A DNA stretch of 64,000 nt, taken from Heliocidaris tuberculata. Its lineage: Eukaryota > Echinodermata > Echinoidea > Camarodonta > Echinometridae. The stretch's first letter is position 1. Every line of letters starts with the position of its first letter. The notes beneath the pieces were generated by a model, which did not search any database, had not been told where the DNA came from, and saw nothing but the letters and a program-made list of their open reading frames with translations. Of this stretch, positions 22,182-34,157 are shown in pieces. The stretch covers positions 52,312,447-52,376,446 of the forward strand of contig CM046832.1 of the NCBI GenBank assembly GCA_025618425.1, written 5' to 3'. The position numbers were made by a program, and so were the translations under genes.

Positions 22182-25100
22182 TATTGTTAAATGACTTTGG
22201 AGATAACAAGTAATGATTTTCACATTCATGAATATCAGAAGTCTTCTGTGTTACCGTCAGAACAGTTTGGGTGAGTTTGTTCCAGTATATATTAGCTACG
22301 CTTTTAGGTTTCGTAAACTTATTTTCATTAATCTATTTTTGTTCCCTTTGTTTTTGTGTAACAATATGTAATTCAAACAAGAATTGATCAGGTGTAGCTT
22401 CAGTAATTAGGATACGTTGATAAAAACATATTTACATAATACATTTAGTTTTATAGGTTAGCAAATAGCAATATAGATTACTGCAGTATTATAACAAGTG
22501 CTGTAATATGGAATTGATATATATATATATATATTTACAAATGGAAGATATAATGAGTCTTGCACTATCTAGCAAGTAATATTTTCTCTTTCTTTCTGTT
22601 ATTGTGAATAAGATTTAAAAAATGAAAATGAATAACAATATACTATTTTGTGTCTGTCAGAGTGCCTAGTAAGTGTTTTGTCCAAAGTATTAAAAAAGCT
22701 TTACCACGTAAAAATCTAGATTCATTTAGAAAAAAAAAGAGTCTTTTATATCATCTCCCAAAATACATATTGCCATGTTACATTTAATATGCAAAACAAA
22801 CTTTGCTATTATTGAATCATCCAAGCTAGGCTTCTACTTTTGATTAAAGTTGGAATCATAATTTTAGATGTTTTTCTGAATTATGTCTGGTCGAAAATGA
22901 TATTTTATTATCGCAGTATCAGCATAATCTTTACAAGGAAAAGTGTTATGGACAAGTTATGTAGAGATTAGAGAACAAGTAAATATTTTCCTTGATGTAT
23001 ATATGTACTACGAGCCCAAGTGAGTAATGACTATTAAACAGTGTACCACCTTGTAGATAATCAACACCTTTACTTTGTAATGAATTAAATGAATGTTAGC
23101 TTACCTAAAGCTCAAACAGGAAGTAAAACAGAAATAAAATTATATGCAAGCTTTGTTATAGACCTACTGGACCACAGCATTTATAGTAGGTCCATGACTA
23201 TGTACAGTAAAAAGGGGAATGCCTGATAGCCACATTCTTTCAAATGTCTGAGGCGATATATATGTTTGCATATGTTTTCGGAAAGATTCTATTTTCGTCT
23301 GTTGCACTTGGTATTGCACTGGCGAAAAATTCTTGAGGTCTAGATTCAGCTATCTGTCATCAGACAGTTCACCTGAATTCCGTTTTCCATGGCTTCATGG
23401 TTTAGCGGGCAGTGGTTGGCAGGCCTAGCTTCCAGCGGCAGCCCTAATTTGGAAGATGATGGGATCTGTTAGCAGACACACCCAGCAAGGGTGATAAATA
23501 CCGGGTGTCAGGAGTTCACCCCCTCGACATCCAGTGTCTAGAAACACTGTATGATCCATTTTCCAATTTTTCCGTCTTTAAAGTCTTTGATTTGGAAGGC
23601 GAAATTGGAGTAGAGGACTATTAAAACCCCATTCTACACCCATCTGCAGGCTACTTCTGATGTTTGAAATATCTCTAGTTGAAACTTTCTCTTTTTAGAA
23701 TAACAGCAGAAACAAACAGGTGGATATTGACATCATATGAATATATCAAGCTGTAAACAGAAAGGGATATATGTAATTATTACCTACTCATATATGATTC
23801 ATCTGTATTAATAATATTTTCTCACATGGTTAGTTCACAAGAGGCAGTGTTGTTGGATCCCGTTTGCTTTGTAGTTTTGTAGGTTGGAAGTAAATGATGA
23901 AATAGTTAAGCACCAGAACCAACAATGGTGTAATAGACATCTCTAATAAAGTTTTCTTAGGAAACTGTGATAGCTTACTTGATCTGTTTCTCGATTGAAT
24001 TTGGGATTTTTGATGGCAATAAACATCAGATGCACTTTCAGATATTATAAAACTCAAACTCCAATACAATTAATGCTTTCATCTGACATCTTTTGAAATA
24101 TATATATGCAATTCAAAATAGTTGGCCAGTATAGAAATGTAACAGTGGCAGCCTGAAGCATGCACAGGTCCTTCATAATTTTTATTTCATATTTTCATAG
24201 ATTTTGTAATGAAATAAAAAAATCCTCATAATAGTATAAATTTGGAGCTACACAGGCATACTGGTTGTACACATACAAGAACAAGGAAAATATACATGTA
24301 CGTTTGATGTCATATTGCGGAAATAAAAAGTAAAAAAAAGAGTATCATTGTTTGATGACAATACACTACTCTTTCCCCATGATTACCTCATACTCTGGCT
24401 GTTTTATTTGACTTCCCTGTTCTGTTCATCATGCACTTTGATTGATGAAAGCCAGCAATTGTTGGACATGAGGTTTTGCCAATGGGCACACCATTTTGCA
24501 ATCCCCAAGATTTCCTGGTCTGACTGACCTTTTGAAGTGCCTTTTGATTTAGAAAGACATTCATTGTTGCTTTTTTTTTGCCACAAAAGCATTTCTTATT
24601 GAGAAATTTTTTTTTTCTTTATTATTGTGTGAAAGTCTGCTTATGAAACACAAAGTAGAGGTTATGAACTTATGACCTGTTTTATATGAAAGCAATTTAA
24701 TTCAATATTCGATATATTCCAGTCACTGAACCAAATAAGATGTAACACTTGGATATAAGTCATTACATTCTAAGACATGTATGCTTCAATTGAACACGTA
24801 TGACATTCTGTAAGAGAGTAATAATGCAGACTAGCCTAGATCAAGTATTTTGCTTTATTAGCAAAATAATATTCCATTGGCATCGTGTTGAAGCTGTCTT
24901 TCATATCTTGACAATAAATGCAACGAGGCATGAAGAATGGGCAAATTAAAGAGATCCGGGGGCGACCTGAGCATACCCAGTAATGTTTTGATCAAAAGTC
25001 AATAAGTGCATGGCTGTTATATGATTTTATAAACATTGAAGTTGAAAGGGACTCAAAATGGCAAATGAAAGACATGCATGTATTGTAAAGATTATTCTGT

Positions 25101-26210
25101 GGCATGGCCTTTTCTTTGCCTTTGGCACAATATTGTCCAAAATACATTCGATTTATAACACCATTGACCTGTAGGAACTTCAATCTTTTTGCAGTTTTTA
25201 TCTTTATTGTTTTGGTAAATGAGAAATAGTGCTTTGCAAAAAAACTTATATGTGCATTACATTTGATTTGAATTGTTGAAGACTGGAGACTGATTGATTC
25301 ATATTTTGATTAATGATGATGGTTCTGAGAATACTGAGGTTAAAGGACACAGATGTCATGACAGATAGTTGAGGTTCTGACGACTATTCAGAATGATACT
25401 TAGGAAGCAAAAAGAGCAAAATTAAGTTGAGAATTCTGAGTTCTTTACAGACTATACAAAAAAAAGGTTCTATTTTGAGGTAAAAATTTACATTGTTATT
25501 GGAAATTATGTGGTGGTTGTCAGAGTTTTGAATTTGATAAGAGTTTCCACTTAACTGTATAGGTTTTGGATTCCAGGAAGTAGAATGACATCTTAGTAGT
25601 CTAAGGGTTAATTGTGCTGAATCATGTCACTCATAACCCATAAATTAAGCAAATTAATGACTGTTGTTCTCTCATGAGTGTGATGAAGTACTTTTTGTGC
25701 TCTTAGCAACTATTATAGACCATGTCCAGAGCATGCTGTACTTAATATATGAGCTTGATGCATTGTAGGAAACATAGTAAGTCTTGGTTTAGCTGTATTC
25801 TTAGTCCTTCATTCCTGTCCAGGGCTCCAGGCAGACTTACAAGAAATCATGTAGGCCTAATTATAGTCATATGTGAAGGCATTGTCAAACTATAGCTATG
25901 TTCGCACGGGTCGCCGTAGTTATTTTTTGCAAAACCTCAAAGTTTTACTTGATCAACTAACAACGATGAGGGCGGTTCACACTGGACAGAAACAAAGACC
26001 GCTCGAAGTTATGAAGCTACAACCCATGCAAGCAGTCATTGTTATGTCGATCTTAACTACAAGCTGGGCGAAATCTCAAAATTAGTTTTGTCAGTATTGC
26101 ACATAACCTGGAGTGAAGACCCCCTACCCTCGCTGCTTGTACTTTTCCCCATCAACCAAAGATCACTCATGGTTTTAAAGCTGCCAGTAAACTTAGGTTG
26201 ACAAGGTTTG

Positions 26211-26412
26211 ATGATTTATTTTATGTGACTGCTAAGAAAGCATGTGTATATGCTTGTAAGTAAGCAACTAGGAGACTGATGGCTTTAAGTCCTCTCTGAG
26301 AGACTTGGTAATGACTATTAATGCCTTAGCAAAGGGTGATAGTGCATCCACTTGGTTTTGAACCCTGCTCCTCCCAGTTACGAGACCACTGCTCTACCAC
26401 TGAGCCATCAAC
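26211..26412 (-). mobile_element. tRNA-derived SINE, copy in reverse orientation
   Basis: On the minus strand the head shows an A box (TGGCTCAGTGGTAGAGC), an anticodon-loop-like TCTCGTAACT and a B box (GGTTCAAAACC). The body and tail then match the + strand copy at 51459-51671, including CTTAGCAAAG-, AAGCCATCAG- and GCTTTCTTAGCAG-type blocks. Pol III promoter elements plus a shared non-tRNA body identify it as a SINE, not a tRNA gene. It is antisense to the host gene. Confidence 0.83.
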
Positions 26413-27819
26413 TTATAGTTAAAAAAACATGAATGTGTCTGCATGGTCTGTAACCAAGATAACTTGGTTACAATGAGCTAAACTTAAAGTTTAGGGACAC
26501 TTGTGTGAACCTTACCATCAAAGTTAATGAGCCTCATTAAATTAAACTCATATAAGTCCAGGTGACCCTAAACCTCAGAATTGTTCCTTTTAGGTAAAGC
26601 CATTCAGGGTTTTCAGGTTAAATTAAGATAAATTAAGCTCATATGAGGCTTATTTCATTAGATACTCTTTGACATGTTAGAGTAGCATAGCGCTAAGCCC
26701 GGATATACCATCCCTTCTTGTAAGGTATCTCTGACCAAGATTTTTATACATGCATGTACTTCAGCGTAAAGTGTAACTGGGTCATCAATTAAAAGTAATT
26801 ATGCATATTTAATGTTTTTATAGAAGAGCAGTCTGTAATATGGAGCTAGTAGCCTATTTTTCTTTAATAGCATTTAATGTTTAGATTAAAGTACATGTCT
26901 CTTAAAACATAGTTTAATCAGTTATCATTTTATAAATTTAATATATATGTAGTTTAATCAGTTATCTATGGTTTGCACTTTTATTTCTGGCACAAATGGT
27001 AATCATTGTAGTAAGACAATACAGATGAAGAGGTATCATTGTGAAAAACAAACAAATGTAGGTCATTTGACTTATTTGTAAAATAACATAAACAATTGTT
27101 AATAAAATTAGGAGTGGAAATTATGGCTCAAACTGACCCATGACTGCCAAGGCCATCTGTTGCAGACAGTTGGTTCTCAGTCATCGGAATATTTATGAGA
27201 TTGACGTCAGTCGTCAGTGATCATCCCTCTGTACCCACATAGGAATTATAAGTTGATAAAAGTTGTTATGCCATGACCCATAATTACTGAATTGGAACCA
27301 ATAACTTGTATGTTATTCAAACCTCATTGGTCCTTTGGGTGCAGTCAAAGAATCAGGTTGCCAAGGACGGTCATTCTGTCATTTGTATTTGCACATCCAG
27401 TCTGTTGGAAAGTTATTAGCTTTACATAAATTGTTCTGATATGCTTTGGTCAGGGTTGGAAAATTATTTTTTTTTTCAGATACAAAATTAATCCCTTGAT
27501 ATTTGTATTGAGAATTAAGACATTTGTTTTGAAAATCAGACTGTTGTATTGAGAATCTGACATTTGTATTGAGAATCAGACCAAAACATTTTTTCCTTAA
27601 TTATACTAAAAACAGAAGCTAAGTTAATTGTTAATCTCATCACTCTAAAATTCTCAAATCTTCTTTGGTGTGCCCTTCTTTTTCATCTCTTGAATTGGAC
27701 ATTAAATACTTTTAAATGTATGACTTCATGGTACCTTTACCTACCGTACAACATATCTGTTTTTAGTGAGAGCATCTCCATGCTATTAATCCTTACACAT
27801 TGTACAGCGATTTAATTTA

Positions 27820-27908
27820 TTAACTCTTTGTATGCCACATAAATAATCTTCTATGGGATGTGTGTGTTGAGTCTGTGCCAAATGGCACAATGGCACAGTA
27901 AGAGTTAA
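27820..27908. mobile_element. TTAA-ended hairpin MITE, 89 bp
   Basis: The ends TTAACTCTTTGTATGCCA and TGGCACAGTAAGAGTTAA are inverted matches, with TTAA at each terminus. It resembles the element at 21052-21197. Confidence 0.68.
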
Positions 27909-28540
27909 AGGGGTACTTTGGTGGGCCTGCATGGGCGATTTCCGATTAGAGGGGAAAATATACTCGGAGCTTCGTGTCACTTTCGATACAAGGACTTCCA
28001 TCACACATGCTAAAACATGTGATTCATATTGGATCACCTCTGAGATAGTTCGGTGAATACTGGCTTGTGTTTTAAATTTCGCGCGATGGGAAAGTAATCA
28101 AACATATGGAAAAGTAATTACAGAGCCAGCTCTCTGGTAGAGCCTGGGGGTAGTTATGTAATCGTGGCGACAACCTGTCGCGGCTGGGCAGTGCAGAAGC
28201 AATGGCTAGACTAATCAACCAGAAGTAAACCATGTTTTGTATTTGGAAATATTTCAGCATTACACTAAACTTGTTTGGGTGAACGAGGTTTCGACCAGTT
28301 ACAAGACTAAGGGCCTGGGACTGGTTAAACCCGAAGTATTCGCCTAGCTCCAGTTCGGTCAATTTCGTGCCGTCCGATCATTTATGGCATTAGTCCGACG
28401 GCCTCGCACAACGGGCGTGCTATGTGTACTAGTAAACGAGCCTTTTGCAAATTCTGCACGATTTCATTTCCCCTTGAGTTCTCATTAGACTGGCCCTTTA
28501 AGCAGGATATGCTGTCCTTAGCACGGAAGGGGTTAAAGCT
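27909..28540. other. CpG-richer block, probable old DNA element
   Basis: It starts AAAGGGGTACTTTGGTGGGC and ends near GACTGGCCCTTTAAGC and CACGGAAGGGGTTAAAG, TTAA-type termini like those of other elements here. The interior is unusually rich in CG for this intron (TTCGCGCGATGG, GTCGCGGC, CCGTCCGATC). Forward and reverse frames are short and unlike each other. I take it as a decayed transposon; an enhancer-like CpG island is the alternative. Confidence 0.35.
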
Positions 28541-29257
28541 ATTATTTGATAGGCTGTTAAGAAATATTCATCCAAAAGTTTTTCGATATATCAAGACATT
28601 GCAGACAACCAATGAGATTCAAAATATAATGATGTATTTCTCTAAAAATGACACTGATTTGATTTGTGTATTTTGTTCCCTCCAGTGCATTTACAAAATA
28701 TACTCAGAAAGAAAGTAAATTAAAATGAGTGAAATATTCCTTAATGGTAGAATAAACCAACTTTCTGGCTTTGTCCTTTCAATGTCTTTTTCAAAGCAGT
28801 ATAAAATTTAACTGTCAGGTAAAAGTTCACTCTATTTGATATAATAATCATGCAAAAAAGAGAGGGAAATGTATTATCCAACATCTCGCAAAATATTAGT
28901 AAATGCTGTTGGCTACAATTGATAAGAATTACTCTTCCATCAAATCGTTACTATACATCCTGTCTGTCAATCATATATTTCACATAATTAACAGAAAAAG
29001 TGTTTGTGAATATCAAGTTAGATGATTCATTTCGTAGGAATGTTAACTATTTAGTTTTGATGCAACATAATATGTGTGTATATCACCAGTAGATTGACAG
29101 CTTATTACATACCTTGTTTTCTTGTGATCTGCTTATCACAGTCAGACTTCACTCAAAATTTGGGATAGATTCAATGTTTAATCTTTAGTAAAATGATGGT
29201 AAATATTTATTGCCCTTTGCTTGCTTTTTATCCTTTTGTTGGCCCAGTACCATCCAT

Positions 29258-29735
29258 GGCCCTGTTTCATAAAAATTGCAATTGATAACAACTAACACAA
29301 ATCTATGACAAATTTGCTCTCAGCCAATCAAATTCAATTATTTCAGTAGCTTATAACAGTTGTTGTAACTTGTTATTAGCGAGCTTTCGATTTCTGCTCC
29401 GAACGACTTCTGCGACGAGTCACCAGAGCGTGGAGACGTCGCACAGGCCAAGTCCGTTCACTTCGCGTTATACGCTTTCGATCTCTCACGACGGTGTGGG
29501 TCGCACTTTCATCCATATTTGGAGCTTGTATGACGTCATATATATGAATGTTCGTGCTGAATCTAGGACGACGGCAAAACCAGGGTGCACGCGTCCTCGA
29601 TTCGGCTAGTGGACGAGGGAGACGACGTGACGCATGCGCAGAGCTTCAAAATGTGGTTCGATCGTACCAGTCGACTATGTCGACGTGCAAATCAAAAGCT
29701 CGCTATTGATAGCAAGTTTAATGAGACAGGGCCCT
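29258..29735. mobile_element. Foldback element (family F, member 3), split by an insertion
   Basis: The left arm GGCCCTGTTTCATAAAAATT and its continuation GATAACAAC pair with GATAGCAAG and TTTAATGAGACAGGGCCC on the right. The loop (CTCTCAGCCAATCA, TTTCAGTAGCTTATAACAG) is nearly identical to that of the foldback at 8722-8865, while the arms resemble those of 9084-9230. The right arm is interrupted at 29378 by a 327 bp element. Confidence 0.8.
29378..29704. mobile_element. GC-richer 327 bp element nested in the foldback
   Basis: The ends AGCGAGCTTTCGATTT and AAATCAAAAGCTCGCT are inverted matches. ATT stands outside each end (29375-29377 and 29705-29707), a possible 3 bp target duplication. The interior is rich in CG and in GTCG/CGAC words and contains a TGACGTCATATATATGA block. 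The plus-strand frame (from a TTG) is not convincing coding. Removing it restores a continuous foldback arm. Confidence 0.75.
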
Positions 29736-30906
29736 GATTTAAACTGTTGCTGACTTACTGTACTATTCTTCATATATCACAATGTGTTGTATGGAATAGA
29801 AGTAAGATACAGTTCATCATCTGTGCTACTAACTTGCTACAATAGCCATGTAATGCTTTATTGAGTAATCTATCATAATCACTGAAGCAGAAGTAGTTAG
29901 CCCTCTTTTTGGTCTCGGAATTCTTCCTCTGTTATATTTAGAAATCACCCAACCATCCCAATCCAATTGTAAATGTCACAATCCTAAATTCCAATGTCAC
30001 CAGTCTAAGTGACCTCACAATGACCTGGATTTATTTGTCATGCTTTTATTTTGTTGTGAAAACTTTTATTTATGGTACCATGCTCTTAACCAAGAGGGTC
30101 AGGAAGGGAAGGGTATCTAGTCCCTTCTTCATCTCTATTGTTCTTAATCTATAAAGAATTTGAATTTAAGTAACAGGAATTGCCATGTTTATAATATTAC
30201 TGAAATTTGCCAAATACTCAAAGAGGATAATGGTGACAATGCTGTAGAAAAGACAGTTCCCGAAATGGATGAATTTATGATGAAAAGTTGTCCATTGTCA
30301 CAAAAATAAGGTTGTAATAAAGATTTATTAACTTATCAGATGATTTTTTTATTCAATCTCAACTATATGTTCATGCAGCCTTAGTTATTTTGACACTTTC
30401 CAAAACAAAGTCCATGATCACTTAAGCCATGTCTCCCATCTTCACAATGTTGTCAGTTGTCAGCAGTAACTTCAGTGAAGGTCCTATGTAATAATGGAGT
30501 CTTGTGTCCGGACCAGGAATATTGGTGCCAGACAAGGGTTAGTGCCCTCATACTTATCTGCTGCCTGTGTCTTCCTTTGGTGGGACTGAGCAACCAAATA
30601 TTTATCTGCCCGATGACAAATCCTCACATTGCTCGTACACACTGGGGAGGAGGTTGGGATTAGAGGGTGTGATAATTAGAAAAAGGTACGAGAGGATTAG
30701 ATATGGAGGGCAGCCTGGGCAGGATTATGGATCTATTTCCATCATCTCTCCAAAGAGCAGTGAATGCTTTTGGCATGTACGATGGTGTTATAGGACAGCT
30801 TAACTTTGAAGCATATTATCCCATTTTAAGGTAACATGGGGATTTTGCTATGATGCCACATATCATGTATATTTTTAGGGATTTATACCTAGGAACACCC
30901 ACTATC

Positions 30907-30908
<2 letters not shown>

Positions 30909-30954
<46 letters not shown>

Positions 30955-31120
30955 TGGGAGAGGAGGAGAGAGGGGGTGGAGGAGTCAGAGAAGAGGCAAA
31001 AATACACAGAGAGGAAGAAAAAAAGATGAAAGAGAGAGAGAGAGAGAGAGAGAGAGGGGAGAGTGGGAAGGGGGTAGATGGAGGAAAAATCAAAAGAGAG
31101 AATAAGAGATAGAGTTAGAA
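30909..31120 (+). repeat. GA microsatellites and purine tract
   Basis: (GA)n at 30909-30949 and 31030-31056 within 200 bp of purine-rich sequence. Purine on the sense strand of the host intron. Confidence 0.93.
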
Positions 31121-31380
31121 ATGAAGAATGAGAGAGAAAAAAAAGGAGAATCTTCCAGGGATGGGATTAAGTACAGAAAAAATAGGAGGAGCTGATATTG
31201 GAAAGGGAATAATAGAAAGTTAAGTGAATAGAATAACAATATGTAATATTAACTGAAAGAGCTGAAAGAGGTTTAAAAGGTAATTGCATAATTGAAAGAA
31301 GTATTATGAAATAGACTTTGAACATAGATTGAACATGGGCTATAACACAAGTTGATAAGCTCTTAGCTTTTGTAGTGTCA

Positions 31381-31420
31381 GACCAAGGAGTTATCACAGA
31401 ACTGTGATAACTCCTTGGTC
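31381..31420. repeat. Perfect 19 bp inverted repeat with 2-base loop
   Basis: GACCAAGGAGTTATCACAG is followed by AA and its exact inverse. In RNA or single-stranded DNA it would form a strong hairpin. No T run follows, and a bacterial-type terminator would not apply in this genome. Confidence 0.93.
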
Positions 31421-32295
31421 AGACTGGGGTAAGATGTTTGTTTAATCAAAGACCTCTCAGAGGAAATGCTAACTTCTTGCCCTTTTACGATCCAAAGCCC
31501 TCGTGTCAAATTGACATCTCCAGGTGCACAACTATTTGCAAAGATCATAAATCATTTCATATCTGCTAAAATGAGCACATTCATGAAAAGGTTTACACTT
31601 TTCCAAGATCTTTTTTTATAGATTACCTACACATTTTCATTCATGTTCCTTCAACAAGAGCTAGTTTGCTTGTTTGCCACCTTGTACACGATGTAGGCCT
31701 ATTGATGGTAATTGTTTAAGTTTCAGTGCCCCATTAATGCTAAATTTTTCTCAATAACCCCAGACCGCACTTTAAAACTGCAGTACTTAAGAGAACTTTT
31801 AATTACATCTGTACTTTTGAACTATTCACATGTACTTGAAAGTACTTTTAATGACATTTTGTAACAAAATGTCATCTTTGTAAATCACAAGTACGTGTAC
31901 ACATTGATAGGGCCTACATTGGAGGACCAGTGACAGCCTGATTAAGATTAGCAATACACATGTTCTGCATATACTGTTGAAACATTGATAATTACATCTA
32001 TACCCGTATCAGTCTAACATCTTTCCTGTGCAATGTTAGAAGCATTTCCATATCCGTGCCTGTACATAAAGTTCATGGTTAGTATACTTAGTTCAGTTGT
32101 TTGTATCACTAGAAAGTACTTTACTTTGCGTGTAATTGTACGTTTACATATAGGCCCGTATTCTCGAAAGGTGCCTAACTTTAAGCTCCTGCCTAATGGT
32201 GTAGATTTAGGCCACTGTATAGTTACGTTCATACGATGGGACCTAAAATTTAAGTTTCGCTTTTAGTTTCAAAACTTTAGACAAAGACAAATTAC

Positions 32296-32422
32296 CTCGC
32301 TATTCATAAGGACTTCCGTTCATAAGGACCACTTTTCATAACTATTCATAAAGACCGCTATTCATAACGCATGTTAAATGAATAGTGATTTTCTATGAAT
32401 AGCGGTCCTTATGAATAGCGAG
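32296..32422. mobile_element. Short palindromic element (GAATAGCGG type)
   Basis: CTCGCTATTCATAAGGA at the left is inverted as TCCTTATGAATAGCGAG at the right. The interior repeats the phrase ATTCATAAGGACC or its inverse several times. The wording (unit of 'TTCATAAAGACC') recalls the interior of the mariner-type MITE at 8514-8704, suggesting relatedness. Confidence 0.65.
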
Positions 32423-33330
32423 TGGACCCTGTTGGTATTATTAACCTCCCTGTTGCCAAGCAGCCGGTATACCATGAATGTCAGGTGTATGGTATTTCTA
32501 CCTATTGTATTAAGAGAGTGGAAGCCCATGGACAGCTTTAGTCAGGCTCCGAAAAACTTTCTGTTAGTTGATTTTAGTGGATAATCAAAAAGATATTAAC
32601 GATTCTAAGCTGTTGTAAAGTTTTTTCCTCCTGAGGTAGAATATTCAACCAAAATCAGCAGATATTGGTGTGTGCAAGGCTTGGTATGAATCCCTTGGAG
32701 ACTGCACTGCTGCGCATGCTCAGGTGCAGGCAGAAATGACCGATAGCCCAGGGTTCCTTGTTGATATTTACATGAAAATCTGTGGGAAATAATGATAATA
32801 CTTGTAATTTTTACATGTATGAGTACACTACAGGTAATAGATGTTTTGAAACAAATTTCCATATGAGCTTTGAAGTGTGGTTACTTTATCAGGGAGGAGT
32901 CAAGTTATATAAATCTGTCTTTAGGGAGATCTTAAGGGAAATATGGGGGAGGGAGCTTTCAAAAGAGTGCATGCTGTGGATATCACCTTTGCCAAGAAGT
33001 GAATTAGGAGTTATACCCATGTAGAGAGATAATTTTGGCCTTTAGAGACCGACTAAAGCTCTCCCAGAGAAAGGATTAAGTCATCAATTTCCTTCTTGTC
33101 TTGTGTGAATTAGTTCCTGTTAGTGGTTTGTCATATTTAGCTTGATTTATGTGTGGATACATTAATTTGTATGGGTCAAACATACTCATGCCATGTACAT
33201 GATCTAGAGATTGCATAAAAAATGATGGATAACAGAAAAGAAATTTATAAATGGTGACTTTCTTTTAGACACATTGCAAAACAAACAAATCAACCCAAAA
33301 TATGAAAGGGATTTATTTTTAGACTGTAGT

Positions 33331-33662
33331 TTAATTATGCTGTTGTTCATGCTCAAGACGATAAGGGCCCCACAACTTTTTTTTCCTCAAAGAGAATTTC
33401 CAACTAGTTATTTTTAAAAGAGTCTGTTATATACTGAAAGGTCAAAGTTCACATCTTATGTAGATTTAGGGTGTACTGACCACTAAAATCTGTGGAGACA
33501 GGTCGGATGTACGTTACCTCTGCTAAGATTTATATGAAAGGGAAAATATACTCTACTTGAATAAGTGAATTATCAAGTGATGTGCTATCATTCATGCTCA
33601 AGGTGATAAGATCCCCACAATATGTTATGTACTGAAAGGTCAAAGTTCACATCTTATGTGGA
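33331..33662 (+). repeat. Imperfect duplication carrying two DR1-like sites
   Basis: TTCATGCTCAAG, then CCCCACAA, then ACTGAAAGGTCAAAGTTCAC and ATCTTATGT occur in the same order twice (about 33345-33465 and 33590-33662). Each copy holds AGGTCAAAGTTCA (33439-33451 and 33637-33649), which fits the DR1 consensus of HNF4- and RXR-class receptors. Whether the sites work is unknown. Confidence 0.7.
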
Positions 33663-33868
33663 TAGATCAAAATATATTTTGATGATTGGTACCCTTTAAT
33701 ACAAGGGCCGCTGGGTTCTAGTAGCCAATGGGTTGAAAAATATATTTGATGAATTTCTATCTTTTGACATGATCATGTATTTCCCTTTAGTTATTCTTTG
33801 TGGTTTTAAAAATCCAGCTTTGGTGTCCTACTAGTATATAGATCAGCAGTTTAAAATGGTTGCATGTT

Positions 33869-34157
33869 GTTTTTCCGAAGGTTCGTAATTCCGTAGGTTT
33901 GTTTTTCCGAAGGTTCGCATTTCTGAAGTTTCGTTACTCCAGCGGTTCGTAATTCCGAAAATGAAATAGGGTTGATAATTCGAAAATGAATAAGGGTTCG
34001 TATTTCCGAAAGTTGGTAATTCAAAAAGTTATGTCGCGCTCTCTTGCATTTTCGGAATTATGAACCCTTATTCATTTTCGGAATTATGAACCCCCTGCTA
34101 TGGGAAATTTGCGTTTTGTAATTACGAACCTTCAGAAAAACGAGCCTGAAAAACGAG
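33869..34157. repeat. Inverted array of TTCGTAATTCCGAA-like units
   Basis: About eight forward units with the theme TTCGTAATTCCGAA or TTTTTCCGAAGG are followed by inverse units (CATTTTCGGAATTATGAACC, twice, then TTACGAACCTTC). The whole folds back on itself around 34020-34050. This unit type is widespread in marine invertebrate genomes as far as I recall. Confidence 0.8.

Noticed and set aside
29370..29609. 79-codon forward frame in CpG-rich DNA
   Set aside because: It starts at a TTG outside and runs into the nested 327 bp inverted-end element, so it is transposon sequence.
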